This document shows positions 25,563 to 35,179 of a stretch of DNA of 64,000 nucleotides, in pieces. A model generated the notes under the pieces. It was not told the origin of the DNA. It saw nothing but the letters and a program-made list of their open reading frames with translations, and searched no databases. Source of the stretch: Pedobacter insulae (GTDB taxonomy: Bacteria > Bacteroidota > Bacteroidia > Sphingobacteriales > Sphingobacteriaceae); the NCBI RefSeq assembly GCF_900113525.1, contig NZ_FOPP01000009.1:124001-188000 (forward strand), read 5' to 3'. A program made the position numbers and the translations under genes. Numbering within the stretch: the first letter of the stretch is position 1; every line of letters starts with the position of its first letter.

Positions 25563-27137
25563 ATGATGAAAATAAAAAACACCCTTGGCAATTTTGCCAA
25601 ATTGGGCGTCATTACGGCTGTTTTTTGTAGCAGCGTAGCTTTTGCCCAAAGCGCAGATCCAATTATTGATAAAATTGTAAAAGAGGCGAACGAGAATTCG
25701 CAGCTTGAAAAACTAGCACATGAGCTGTTGGACAAAATCGGACCCCGCTTGGTGGGAACTCCTCAAATGAAACAGGCCAATGATTGGGCGGTTGCCAAAT
25801 ATGCAACTTGGGGGATTTCTGCAAGGAACGAACAATGGGGTCAGTGGCGTGGCTGGGAAAGAGGCATTACACATATTGACTTAACAAGCCCGAGATTAAG
25901 AACCTTAGAAGGCACTCAATTAGCATGGAGTCCCTCAACCAAAGGTAAAGCAATTGACGCTGAAGCTATTGTTTTACCACTGGTAGCAGACTCTGCAGCA
26001 TTTCAAAAATGGTTGCCCACTGTAAAAGGTAAGTTGGTGTTAATTTCTTTAAATCCAGTTTCTGGCCGACCAGATAAAAACTGGGAAGATTTTGCTACTA
26101 AAGATGGGCTGGCAAAAATGAAAGCCGATAAGGCAGCTGCAGCGGCAGCTTGGAGAGATCGTTTAGCTAAAACGAAATTAAATGCTAAAAACCTGGCTTT
26201 AGCTTTAGAAAATGCCGGCGCAGCGGGTATAATTATCAACAATTGGTCGCAAGGCTGGGGGGTTGATAAGGTTTTCGGTGCCAATACCACAAAAGTTCCA
26301 ACGGTAGATTTATCTGTGGAAGACTATGGATTGGTTTATCGTTTAGCTGAATCAGGTTCAAAGCCGAGGCTTAAAATTGTATCCGAATCTAAAGAGTTAG
26401 GTCTTGTTCCCACTTTAAATACCATTGCCGAAATTAAGGGCAAAGAAAAACCGAATGAATATGTAATGTTATCGGCCCACTTCGATTCATGGGATGCTGC
26501 TAGTGGAGCAACAGATAATGGTTCTGGAACGATTATGATGATGGAGACTATGCGTATTTTGAAGAAATTTTATCCAAATCCTAAAAGGACGATTTTAGTG
26601 GGGCATTGGGGAAGTGAAGAACAAGGTTTAAATGGTTCGAGAGCTTTTGTTGAAGATCATCCGGAAATTGTAAAGAACCTGCAAGCTTTATTTAATCAAG
26701 ATAATGGAACTGGGAGAGTAGTTAATCTATCGGGACAAGGATTTGCTAAGGCTAAGGATTTTTTACCTCGCTGGTTAGCGGCCGTTCCAGATACCATCAA
26801 AAATCAGATCAGAACAAGTTTTCCAGGTTCTCCTGCCGGCGGTGGCTCTGATAATGCATCTTTTGTGGCAGCGGGCGCTCCAGGGTTTTCTTTAAGCTCT
26901 ACAAGTTGGGATTATGGAACTTATACCTGGCATACCAATCGCGATAGTTATGATAAGATGGTTTTTGACGAGATTAGAAGCAATGCGATCTTGGCAGCGA
27001 TTTTAGTTTATATGGCCTGTGAAGATCCAGAGAGAATGTCGCATGAAAGAGCTCCTTTGACAAATAATCCACGTACTGGTGCACCTGGAACATGGCCACC
27101 CCAAACAAAAGCTAACCGCAAAGGCGGGGTTAATTAA
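25563..27137 (+). CDS. M28 family zinc aminopeptidase
   Basis: This 524-residue protein has a signal peptide ending VAFAQ. A PA-type insertion (about 115-270) is followed by the M28 zinc site: SAHFDSWDAASGATDNGSGT (about 300-320) gives His and the bridging Asp, and GSEEQGLNGSRAF supplies the Glu ligands. Later GGSDNASFVAAGAPGFSL and WHTNRDSYDKM complete the di-zinc site. It removes N-terminal amino acids from peptides outside the cytoplasm. The GHL10 gene begins seven bases later, which suggests an operon. Confidence 0.9.
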   Translation: MMKIKNTLGNFAKLGVITAVFCSSVAFAQSADPIIDKIVKEANENSQLEKLAHELLDKIGPRLVGTPQMKQANDWAVAKYATWGISARNEQWGQWRGWERGITHIDLTSPRLRTLEGTQLAWSPSTKGKAIDAEAIVLPLVADSAAFQKWLPTVKGKLVLISLNPVSGRPDKNWEDFATKDGLAKMKADKAAAAAAWRDRLAKTKLNAKNLALALENAGAAGIIINNWSQGWGVDKVFGANTTKVPTVDLSVEDYGLVYRLAESGSKPRLKIVSESKELGLVPTLNTIAEIKGKEKPNEYVMLSAHFDSWDAASGATDNGSGTIMMMETMRILKKFYPNPKRTILVGHWGSEEQGLNGSRAFVEDHPEIVKNLQALFNQDNGTGRVVNLSGQGFAKAKDFLPRWLAAVPDTIKNQIRTSFPGSPAGGGSDNASFVAAGAPGFSLSSTSWDYGTYTWHTNRDSYDKMVFDEIRSNAILAAILVYMACEDPERMSHERAPLTNNPRTGAPGTWPPQTKANRKGGVN

Positions 27138-27144
27138 TATAGCA

Positions 27145-28632
27145 ATGAAAAAACAGTTACTGCTAATTTCCTTTTCACTACTCCTTATCGTTAAATTTTC
27201 TTATGCCCAAAACCCGCCAAAAGTTATGCAGGAATTTAGGGCGGCGTGGATTGCCTCCGTTGCCAACATCAATTGGCCAAGCAAACCTGGCTTAAGTACC
27301 GATGCGCAACAGCAGGAAGCTATTGTTTTATTAGATTTATTGAAGTCATTAAATTTTAATGCGGCTATCTTACAAATCCGGCCGCAGGCCGATGCGCTTT
27401 ACAAAAGTGATATCGAGCCTTGGTCGTATTTTTTAACTGGTGTACAGGGCAAGGCACCAGATCCTTATTACGATCCGCTGGAGTTTTGGGTTGAAGCTGC
27501 CCATGACCGGGGTATGGAGTTGCATGTATGGTTAAATCCTTATCGTGCACATCATTTGTCGGGGAAAGAAGTTGGCGAGAAATCTGTTGTAAAAACAAAT
27601 CCCTCGTTGGTAGTTAAATTAAAAGACGGGCAGTATTGGATGGATCCATCATTAAAAGGGGTGCAAGACTTATCAACTGCTGTTGTAAAGGATATTGTAA
27701 AACGTTATGATATTGATGGCGTACACTTCGACGATTATTTCTATCCTTATGATTCTTATAATGGGGGTGCAGATTTTCCAGATGATAGCAGTTGGGCCGC
27801 GTACCAACAAGGTGGTGGAAAATTATCCCGGGGAGATTGGAGAAGAGAAAGTGTCAACAAATTTATTGAACGGGTTTATAAAGAGATTAAAAGGGATAAA
27901 AAACATGTAAAATTCGGATTAAGTCCTTTTGGGATTTGGCGCCCGGGTTATCCTGAGTCGATTGAAGGATATGATCAATACGATAAACTTTATGCCGATG
28001 CCAAACTATGGCTTAACAAAGGCTGGATCGATTACTTTACCCCTCAGCTTTACTGGAAAGTAAATCAATATTCACAGAGTTTTCCGGTGCTGTTAGCTTG
28101 GTGGCAGTCTGAAAATACCAAGAGCCGGCATTTGTGGCCTGGCATGAATATAAGCTTGGGCGGTGATGATAAAAATGCCGACGAGGTTATTAATCAGATT
28201 ATGATTACAAGAGGGATTACCCCTGCCAGCAAAGGAGCTGTGCATTGGAGCATAGCAGGTTTGGTTAAGCATGCTGTTTTAAGAAATGGCCTGTTGGAAG
28301 GGCCTTATAAAAATCAAGCTATTGTTCCTTCAAGCGCATGGCTGGATGATAAGAAACCAGCAATGCCAACTGCGTCCATTTTTTCTAATGATAAGTTTAT
28401 ACACATTAATTGGGACCATCCCGAAAAGACCGATGTTTTTCAATGGGTGGTATATTTCAAATACGGCAATAAATGGTCGTATAGAGTAATGAACAGAAAA
28501 GATGTTAGTCTTGCTGTTTTAGCGGAAATTACAGCAGCTAATGGGGGTAAAAGTGCCTTAGCAGCTTACGCGGTAACCGCTGTTGATAGAACTGGTAATG
28601 AAAGCGAGTTTAAAGAATATATTTTAAATTAA
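27145..28632 (+). CDS. GHL10-type (DUF187) glycoside hydrolase-like protein
   Basis: From ATG 27145 this 495-residue protein has a signal peptide ending FSYAQ. The (beta/alpha)8-like domain begins EFRAAWIASVANINWPSKPG and continues with the family segments LLKSLNFNAAILQIRPQADA, LHVWLNPYRAH, DGVHFDDYFYPY and KFGLSPFGIWRPG. Members such as DigH cleave denuded peptidoglycan glycan strands; many have unknown targets. A C-terminal fibronectin-like segment follows. The start at 27145 is preferred because upstream codons overlap M28. A 52-base perfect palindrome overlaps its stop codon. Confidence 0.85.
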   Translation: MKKQLLLISFSLLLIVKFSYAQNPPKVMQEFRAAWIASVANINWPSKPGLSTDAQQQEAIVLLDLLKSLNFNAAILQIRPQADALYKSDIEPWSYFLTGVQGKAPDPYYDPLEFWVEAAHDRGMELHVWLNPYRAHHLSGKEVGEKSVVKTNPSLVVKLKDGQYWMDPSLKGVQDLSTAVVKDIVKRYDIDGVHFDDYFYPYDSYNGGADFPDDSSWAAYQQGGGKLSRGDWRRESVNKFIERVYKEIKRDKKHVKFGLSPFGIWRPGYPESIEGYDQYDKLYADAKLWLNKGWIDYFTPQLYWKVNQYSQSFPVLLAWWQSENTKSRHLWPGMNISLGGDDKNADEVINQIMITRGITPASKGAVHWSIAGLVKHAVLRNGLLEGPYKNQAIVPSSAWLDDKKPAMPTASIFSNDKFIHINWDHPEKTDVFQWVVYFKYGNKWSYRVMNRKDVSLAVLAEITAANGGKSALAAYAVTAVDRTGNESEFKEYILN

Positions 28633-28683
28633 TTTCCGACTTACGAAGTCGGCCGAATTCGGCCGACTTCGTAAGTCGGAAAT
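28632..28683. repeat. 52-base perfect palindrome overlapping a stop codon
   Basis: Positions 28632-28657 and 28658-28683 are exact reverse complements with no loop, centred on GAATTC. It includes the last base of the GHL10 stop codon. Its inner part, TTACGAAGT/ACTTCGTAA, also appears in the inverted repeat at 58707-58746, which suggests a dispersed family. It would fold as a 26-base-pair hairpin in RNA and may act as a terminator or 3' stabiliser. Confidence 0.8.
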
Positions 28684-28693
28684 CTGAAAATGA

Positions 28694-28891
28694 ATGAAAA
28701 AACCCTCCAAAGAACTGATTGAGGCTACAGCTAATGCAATTATGCAGCATTTTATTCCAAAAAGCATTGCTGAACAGCGGTTTAGTTTTCATTTTACCAT
28801 ACCGCCAGCTTTCAATTTCAAGGCTAATTACGAATTGAATGAGAAGCATAAGTGGGTGTTGGTAGGGTATGAAGAAGATAATTCTATTTAA
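28694..28891 (+). CDS. Small hypothetical protein (65 aa)
   Basis: This 65-residue frame begins MKKPSKELIEATANAIMQHF and has a plausible helix followed by strands (FSFHFTIPPAF, KHKWVLVGYEED). It has protein-like composition and overlaps the convergent S8 peptidase stop by eight bases. I see no domain match. It could be a real small gene with unknown role or a chance frame; an upstream ATG in a different frame exists four bases before. Confidence 0.4.
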   Translation: MKKPSKELIEATANAIMQHFIPKSIAEQRFSFHFTIPPAFNFKANYELNEKHKWVLVGYEEDNSI

Positions 28892-31800
28892 TCAAAGAGA
28901 TCTTTCTCGTATAAACCTTTGAACCAATTCTTACACTTAAAACGTAAATGCCTGCGGCAAAAGCATTGAGCCTAATTGTGTTCGTATAAAGGCCATTGAA
29001 ATTAACTTTCTCTTCCTTAAATACGACCTGACCTAAAAGATTACTCACTTGAATTTTCACCATCGACCTGTCGGCAACTTCGAAAGAAACAGTCAGGTCA
29101 TCATCAGTGGGTACGGGATAAACCTTTAAATTTATGGGGGAGGTACTCATGTTTTTTACATCAGTAACGGTAATGGCTGTAGAACGCATGGCGCAGCCAG
29201 TTTCAGAAAGTACTTCAACCGTATATTCCCCATTTTTTAGCGGGGTATAAGTTTGATTGGTGGCGCCGGCAATCGGCTCGCCGTTTAAAAACCATTTATT
29301 ACCAGTTAAACTGCTCGAAGAAAGTAAATTATCGCGCTGGGTAATGATGGGTTCGCTCATGCTTACCGCTAATCGTTCACCTCCCATGCACCCTGCAGAC
29401 CGCACTTTTAAGTCATAAAAATAATAATAGAAGGTTTTGAAATAATTGGGACTATTCGCTAAGGTTGCGGTGTTTCCGGTAAGGCTAAATAAGTTTAAAG
29501 TAGTTTGATATGGATAAGCCGTTGCAGTGGCATTGTTATTCCTAAAAATAGTTGCTCCTTCCAAATATTCAATGTTTATCGTGAAGCTCCCAGCTTTAGG
29601 CAGGGTTAAGTTAAGCGGATAAATTTGTCCCAGATCTGTGGGGTCGTTTGCCGTAGCACCCGCTGCGGGCTTAGTCTTAGTGGCAGTAACTCGGAGCAGT
29701 ACTGAGGAGACTTCAGTACCGGCGCTATTCACGACTGTAAATCTAATTTGCCCCGAGTTGCCGATATAAAGTCGTGCGCTTTCCAAGGTAATTGGCACCA
29801 AAGTGGTTACGGTAATACCAGGGGTGAACTGGTTGTAGCCACCCTCTCCAAGCTCAGCTTTAGTGCTAGGCCCAATGTCGGCTTTAAAATCATTTATTCC
29901 TACATGATAGCTCCGATTGGCCCCTGGAGCTACGGTGGTAGCAGTAGTGCTCCCAAACTCGATGGGGTTTGTGTCGGTAGCATTTTTATACCAAAAGGCC
30001 GTTGAGCTAGCTGGTGCAACAACATTTAAGTTGTAAGCATTTAAATTAGTGCAGAAAAAGGCAGAGCCGGTTGTAGCAACAGGAGGGATGCCAACTTGAA
30101 AACTCCCACTCAGTTCATTATTAGTCGAATTCAAATCGCCAGGTAAGTTTGTTTTGGCTACAAGCGAATAGGTTTTCCCGGGCTGTGCGTTAAAACCCAA
30201 CGGCAAGGTAAAGTCTACCTCGTTCAAATAAGGGATTGACCCCTTAAATGTTGCGCTTAAAGTAGTTATTGGCGTTCCATTTTCGCTAACTATGACTGTC
30301 ACAGGAACGGCCGTTAAACTTTGCGTACCATCGTTTTTCAAGGTTATCGTTACTTTTTGATCAGGGGAAGCACATATGGTACCCGTAGGATTAACAATTG
30401 CTGTTAAGGCAACATCAACTGCAGGTTGTAAAAAATTAACCCGGTAATCGATTGTCTCACCCTTTGCATAAACCCCACAAGACGAAACATTCGCCGGATC
30501 GTTCGTCTCAGTTAAAACAATTCGAAACAGCGAGAAGTTATTTACATTAACTAGGTCGGGCACGGATACTGAAGTGGAGAATATGCCGGTAGTACTTACA
30601 ACCTGACTAGTGGCAACTAGCTCTTCGGTGTCAGAAAAATCGCCGTCCCCATTCCAATCTATAAATACTTTCGCTATTTTGTTGAAGCCCGAACCGCAGG
30701 TGCCTAGCGTTAAACTTAAGGGATATGTTTTTCCTTTTTCTAAATTAATTACCTGCGAGGTTAAATTGCTATAGCCAGTACAGTTTAAATCAGCGGTATA
30801 ATCGATATTCGACAATTTGAAATTGGTAATTTTCGAATCCAATATGTTATTGGCCGACGAGCTGCAATATATTGCCCCGCCAACGCCAGTTGCGACAATG
30901 GAAAAGGCCTGCGGACCACGGAGTAAGGTGCCTTTGTGACTAATGGTTAAGGTGTAACTCTTGCCGGGTATGGCATTGGCGATATATACTTGTTCTACGT
31001 TGTCTCTAAAATTATCGCCGGTTGTGGCAGGTGCCGAAGGATTTGCCGGATCTAAAACCCAGGCTCGGTAAACATTATTTTCCGCATCCTTCACGCTGAT
31101 GTCTAAATCATTAACCAGTCTAAGTATGGGGTTGTCTAATGCAGTCGCTGATGAAACTGGTGTTGCCTCCGGATCTGTCCAACAAATTGTTGCGATCAAT
31201 GGTCCATCGCCAGAGGCAATTAGGTTAATGGTTTGCGTTGATCCTTGTGCCAGGCTGTTTTCATTGATCAGGCTTTTTGCATTTTTATTTAATATGGCTT
31301 TTGCTGCGGCTTCCGTATTCAATAGCCCCCAACCAAAGATATAGTCGGGTCCTGGTGCTATACCCGCTTCTGTAGCTGTACCTAAAACCAGTGCCTTTAA
31401 AGTGGCCGAGCGCATGTAAGCTCCTGCGTTTTTCTGACTATACAACTCCTGCAACAACACCAATGAACCACTCACATTTGGCGAGGACATAGAGGTTCCC
31501 GAAAGTGTAGCGTAGGTAGTCGGACTGCTACTCGTTGTAGACGTTACATTCACTCCGTCACCAACTAAGTCGGGCTTAATCCTTCCATCGTCTGTCGGGC
31601 CGCAACTGCTAAAATTAGAGATTTGGATACTTTCCGTTGAAATTGGCCCAAAAGGCAGTGGGTTAATAGCGCCGACCGTCAAGATGTTTTTTGCGGTTCC
31701 ATAGGTTGAAATAATATCATAGCCGTTGTTGCTGCTAATACCTGCTGGCCTGTTGCCCGCACTTACCATAGTCCCTGCGCTGTTAAATCGATAATATGGT

Positions 31801-32639
31801 TCACCTACGGCCGGCCCATTTTCGTTGCGGCTATTACCTGCCGATTTTACGGGAAGGTAATAGGGTGCATTATAACAAATTAAGTCCCATTCTTTAGCCG
31901 CATTGTTATAGTAGCCAAATTTAAAGTCTTCATTTTCACCTGGCGCTCCCCAAAATTCCCACCGGGCCGGTGTTACATCCGAGTTATATTGCCAGCCTGC
32001 GATAGCGCCATAAGAGTGGTTTGATATTAGTAAAGTAGCCGCATTGGCCGACATCTCAGCAACATCACTGTTGAAATCAAAAGAAGAAAGCTGTGGCAGG
32101 CCGTACGACATGCCTTTTGCGATAGGGTTAACACCGCTCGCCATCATCGTTCCCGCTACGTGGGTAGCATGAGATGAGAGGGTTGTGGCGTTATCTTTTG
32201 GTTTTATCCGCGTAGGAGCAAATTCAGTATGTGAAGTTAAAATCAAACCGCCGTCCCAAATAGCTACTTTATCATTAGGAATGGTGCTCCCACTTAACGA
32301 CAAACCTAAGCCTCCGCCCGTATATAATTTATGGGTGCTGGTGGTAATTGCCGCCGTACTGTTGTTATCCGTGATAAAGTAAATTGGCAAACCTAAATCA
32401 TCTATCCCCTGCAAGGCTATGACTGCCCCAGTTTTGGTAACCCTTAATGTTTCCCAGCCTTTTTCTTTGGCTACCGAAAATGCTTTTTGCCTGTTCGCCT
32501 CTATTTTTTGTTGTACGGCTACCGCATTTTCACGTAAAAAAGCTACATTGGTTTCTTTATTTGCTATTTGAGCATACGAATTAAACGACACTAAAAAAAG
32601 TAGCGTTATAGTTAAGTAAAAGTAGCAGTGCTTGGTCAC
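28884..32639 (-). CDS. S8 subtilisin-like peptidase with type IX sorting domain
   Basis: This protein of about 1251 residues has a signal peptide ending FNSYAQ and an S8 catalytic domain. Asp lies in VAIWDGG, His in HATHVAGTM and Ser in LSGTSMSSPNVSG (all in the first 420 residues), so the triad is complete. A GEVED-type domain (IDWNGDGDFSD), CARDB-like beta domains and an Ig-like segment follow. The last 80 residues are a Por_secre_tail with VYPVPTDDDLTVSF and GIYVLSV, directing export by the type IX system. No ATG is available; GTG at 32639 (or TTG at 32642) gives the signal peptide. The start is only 19 bases from the divergent lipoprotein start. Confidence 0.9.
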   Translation of the reverse strand: MTKHCYFYLTITLLFLVSFNSYAQIANKETNVAFLRENAVAVQQKIEANRQKAFSVAKEKGWETLRVTKTGAVIALQGIDDLGLPIYFITDNNSTAAITTSTHKLYTGGGLGLSLSGSTIPNDKVAIWDGGLILTSHTEFAPTRIKPKDNATTLSSHATHVAGTMMASGVNPIAKGMSYGLPQLSSFDFNSDVAEMSANAATLLISNHSYGAIAGWQYNSDVTPARWEFWGAPGENEDFKFGYYNNAAKEWDLICYNAPYYLPVKSAGNSRNENGPAVGEPYYRFNSAGTMVSAGNRPAGISSNNGYDIISTYGTAKNILTVGAINPLPFGPISTESIQISNFSSCGPTDDGRIKPDLVGDGVNVTSTTSSSPTTYATLSGTSMSSPNVSGSLVLLQELYSQKNAGAYMRSATLKALVLGTATEAGIAPGPDYIFGWGLLNTEAAAKAILNKNAKSLINENSLAQGSTQTINLIASGDGPLIATICWTDPEATPVSSATALDNPILRLVNDLDISVKDAENNVYRAWVLDPANPSAPATTGDNFRDNVEQVYIANAIPGKSYTLTISHKGTLLRGPQAFSIVATGVGGAIYCSSSANNILDSKITNFKLSNIDYTADLNCTGYSNLTSQVINLEKGKTYPLSLTLGTCGSGFNKIAKVFIDWNGDGDFSDTEELVATSQVVSTTGIFSTSVSVPDLVNVNNFSLFRIVLTETNDPANVSSCGVYAKGETIDYRVNFLQPAVDVALTAIVNPTGTICASPDQKVTITLKNDGTQSLTAVPVTVIVSENGTPITTLSATFKGSIPYLNEVDFTLPLGFNAQPGKTYSLVAKTNLPGDLNSTNNELSGSFQVGIPPVATTGSAFFCTNLNAYNLNVVAPASSTAFWYKNATDTNPIEFGSTTATTVAPGANRSYHVGINDFKADIGPSTKAELGEGGYNQFTPGITVTTLVPITLESARLYIGNSGQIRFTVVNSAGTEVSSVLLRVTATKTKPAAGATANDPTDLGQIYPLNLTLPKAGSFTINIEYLEGATIFRNNNATATAYPYQTTLNLFSLTGNTATLANSPNYFKTFYYYFYDLKVRSAGCMGGERLAVSMSEPIITQRDNLLSSSSLTGNKWFLNGEPIAGATNQTYTPLKNGEYTVEVLSETGCAMRSTAITVTDVKNMSTSPINLKVYPVPTDDDLTVSFEVADRSMVKIQVSNLLGQVVFKEEKVNFNGLYTNTIRLNAFAAGIYVLSVRIGSKVYTRKISLIK

Positions 32640-32658
32640 CAATCAAATAAATATATTG

Positions 32659-33123
32659 ATGAAATATACGAGAATATTTTTATTTACGTTGCTCAGTTTG
32701 TGCTTGTCGTTTTGTAGTACTATCAAAGATGGAAAAAGTACTATCCGGCAGGGCGTATTTGGCAGGGTACTTTGGCTGGAAGGGAATTTTATGCCTTCGC
32801 CAGACAGGCCACAAGCTAAAAACGAAACCCCTGCGGTTAGGACAGTTTATATCCACGAGCTCACCAAATTAAGCGATGCCGAAGGTGAGGCACCTTTATT
32901 TGCTAAAATCAATAGCAGTTTGGTGGCAAAAGTAAAAACCAATCAAGATGGGTACTTTCAATACAAGTTAAAACCTGGGAAGTATTCTATTTTTACCCAA
33001 GAAGAGGATGGGAAATTTTTCGCTAGTCTTTTCGAGGGCGATGGCTCCATTGCTTCTTTTGAAGTAAAAGAAGGGGAGGTAACTACTTATCATATCAGCG
33101 TGAATTATAAGGCAGCTTATTAG
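32659..33123 (+). CDS. Small lipoprotein with carboxypeptidase-regulatory-like fold
   Basis: From ATG 32659 this 154-residue protein has a lipoprotein signal (CLSFCSTIK; Cys about residue 20). The rest resembles one carboxypeptidase regulatory-like or SpaA-type beta domain, with TNQDGYFQYKLKPGKYSIF and a terminal VTTYHISVNYKAAY. It is divergent from the S8 peptidase gene with only 19 bases between start codons. The role is unknown; a surface carrier or adhesion-type protein is a guess. Confidence 0.6.
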   Translation: MKYTRIFLFTLLSLCLSFCSTIKDGKSTIRQGVFGRVLWLEGNFMPSPDRPQAKNETPAVRTVYIHELTKLSDAEGEAPLFAKINSSLVAKVKTNQDGYFQYKLKPGKYSIFTQEEDGKFFASLFEGDGSIASFEVKEGEVTTYHISVNYKAAY

Positions 33124-33145
33124 GAGTGTTACAGATTATCGGTTC

Positions 33146-33230
33146 TTTTAAGGCGATATTTAGCGTTAACCTTAAAATTTCAATATTTTGAGGCGAGCTA
33201 GTGAGTAGCTGTACATTTTAAGGTGAGATA
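33146..33230. repeat. Three imperfect 15-base direct repeats between convergent genes
   Basis: Units starting at 33146, 33186 and 33216 share TTTTrAGGyGA (TTTTAAGGCGATATT, TTTTGAGGCGAGCTA, TTTTAAGGTGAGATA). Offsets of 40 and 30 bases are multiples of about one helical turn. They fill the 107-base gap between the lipoprotein stop and the PorP/SprF stop, which is not a promoter region. No terminator hairpin is visible here. Confidence 0.35.
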
Positions 33231-34205
33231 TTAAAAACAATTACACAGTTTCTTCTGACTTCTAATCGTATTCAGGTAAAAACCGATAGAGAGTTCGTGC
33301 GAACCATGATCGAATGCACTTAATTTACTCAAGCTATAATCATAACCATAGCCAACCCTAAAGTTGGGCTTTACAAAAAACTCCGCTATAAATCCTAATG
33401 CGCTTTTGTTAGAGAGCTCTTTTTGCAGGTTCTTTTTTGGATACATTTTCATGGATGTTCTGTAAAGTCCCCCTAGCCATAGTTTGTCTCTGAATAGCAA
33501 AAATGCATTGAGGTCTACCGATGTTGGGCCGTGCAAATCATCCTTAATTAAAAACGATGGTTTAAAGATGAGATCCTCATTAAGTCTGTATATGGTAGCT
33601 GTGGTTAGATAGAAGTGCGATTCGGCCTTCATGGTTAAGATGTCGAAATTCTTATCCTTTGTTAAATAGGGCGCTATTAAGCTATTGGCCGAGAAGCCGA
33701 TAAAAAATCTTTCTGAGGAATATTGGATGCCTGCTCTTGCGTCGGGCACAATATTGGTTTGATTGCCTGTTGGGATCCGTGTGTCGCCTATTTCGTTTGG
33801 TGTTAATAGGCTTCCGTTAATTCCCATTTGTAGCACGCCAAGTCCCAGGCCAAATGAAACTGCCCTTGTACCATCATCGTTTAGCTTAATTCTATAGGCT
33901 AAATTACCCATGGCATTTAAGGAAGTTTGGGCACCGATTTTATCTGTGCTGATCAATGCACCTAATCCAAGTTTTCCGTCGCTCACAGGGGCGTCTATCG
34001 AGACTGATAAACTTCTCGGGCCGCCTTTAATACCTGTCCATTGGGCACGGTAAAATGCTTGAAAATAAATTTCATCTTTATAGCCCGCATAGGCTGGATT
34101 AATGTAAAGACCATTAAAAACGTACTGTCCGTATTGGGCTTCTTGTTGGCCATATGCGTTGAATAACATTAAAAAGAATAAGCCCGATAAAATAATTTTC
34201 TTCAT
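33231..34205 (-). CDS. PorP/SprF family type IX secretion membrane protein
   Basis: This 324-residue protein has a signal peptide (ending NAYGQ) followed by QEAQYGQYVFNGLYINPAYAG, the hallmark of the PorP/SprF family. The rest is a beta-barrel with strands such as GLGLGVLQMGINGSL, ending in a Cys-containing tail (KKLCNCF). PorP/SprF proteins sit in the outer membrane and help to export or anchor partner surface proteins, usually encoded next to them. Here it is the last gene of a leftward operon of four, 12 bases after the gliding-motility C-terminal domain protein. Confidence 0.9.
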   Translation of the reverse strand: MKKIILSGLFFLMLFNAYGQQEAQYGQYVFNGLYINPAYAGYKDEIYFQAFYRAQWTGIKGGPRSLSVSIDAPVSDGKLGLGALISTDKIGAQTSLNAMGNLAYRIKLNDDGTRAVSFGLGLGVLQMGINGSLLTPNEIGDTRIPTGNQTNIVPDARAGIQYSSERFFIGFSANSLIAPYLTKDKNFDILTMKAESHFYLTTATIYRLNEDLIFKPSFLIKDDLHGPTSVDLNAFLLFRDKLWLGGLYRTSMKMYPKKNLQKELSNKSALGFIAEFFVKPNFRVGYGYDYSLSKLSAFDHGSHELSIGFYLNTIRSQKKLCNCF

Positions 34206-34216
34206 GCTGTCAAATT

Positions 34217-35164
34217 TTAATGAAGTACAGTAATATAACCCTTAAATTCCTGCCATTCGTTGGAAACATTTTTAACCTTAAGAATATAAAAATAGGTTCC
34301 ATCGCTCAATCCATTAGCTGTCCAATCGTTCTGGTATCGTTTTTTCTCGTATACCGGGCTTTGCCACCTGTTTACAATCGTTATTTCATTATCGCTATAG
34401 AGTGGTAAGCCCATAATCTCGAATGTGTCGTTTTTACCATCGCCATTTGGTGTAAACACATTGGGGATGGTTATTCCCCAGATATATTTAATATCTGTAG
34501 CGTTATTATTGGTTAAATCCGGATCTGGTGGATCTGTTGCCGTAACGTTAGTTGTATTTGTATAGACACCATATTTGTTGGCTGTCACTTTGATCGCCAA
34601 ATCGGCTGTTTGGCCATTTTTTAATTCTGTAATATCCCAGGTAATTAACCTGGAAGACGGATTGTAAATTGCGGTTCCAAGGGATGGATTAACGAAGCGG
34701 TCGAACGTTAGGTTTATGGGTAAGAGATCTTTTACTACGACGTTGTTTGCCGTGCTCGGCCCATTATTCTTCACATTTATTTGATATTCGAATGTTTCGT
34801 TAATGCTAACAGGTTTATTGTCATTTGTTTTTGTGATTGCTAAATCGGCACTCGCTGCTACAATGGGTGGGCCCACAATTACTTCAACGGGTTCGGAAGG
34901 ATCTGATTGACAACCATCGGCGCTGAATATTACCACACTGTATTTTCCTGTGTTGGTTACGGTGTAAGTACTTGCGGTAGCGCCAGGAATCTGGATGTCG
35001 TCTTTTCTCCACCAGTAGCTAACTGCGCCGGTAGCGTTAGTTGTAAGCTTAACAGAGCTTCCCTGCGGAATGTTTATCGGTTGCGAATTACCAGATTGCG
35101 CAAAGCCTGCTGTCGCAAAATACGACAGCAAAGCTAGGGCAAGAGCTATTCTTATGATAAACAT
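34217..35164 (-). CDS. Surface protein with Ig-like, DUF11 and gliding-motility C-terminal domains
   Basis: This 315-residue protein has a signal peptide ending AGFAQ. Its modules in order are: an Ig-like region (VSYWWRKDDIQIPGATAS, about 48-65); a DUF11 repeat (ADLAITKTNDN, YQINVKNNGPSTANNVVV, about 108-225); and a C-terminal gliding-motility-associated domain (PNVFTPNGDGKNDTFEI, about 235-250) ending in a strand-rich tail. The last domain marks cargo that stays on the surface through type IX secretion. It lies directly before PorP/SprF, the usual partner, and follows two secreted genes. Confidence 0.85.
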   Translation of the reverse strand: MFIIRIALALALLSYFATAGFAQSGNSQPINIPQGSSVKLTTNATGAVSYWWRKDDIQIPGATASTYTVTNTGKYSVVIFSADGCQSDPSEPVEVIVGPPIVAASADLAITKTNDNKPVSINETFEYQINVKNNGPSTANNVVVKDLLPINLTFDRFVNPSLGTAIYNPSSRLITWDITELKNGQTADLAIKVTANKYGVYTNTTNVTATDPPDPDLTNNNATDIKYIWGITIPNVFTPNGDGKNDTFEIMGLPLYSDNEITIVNRWQSPVYEKKRYQNDWTANGLSDGTYFYILKVKNVSNEWQEFKGYITVLH

Positions 35165-35179
35165 GGAGTGTTTAGGTTA

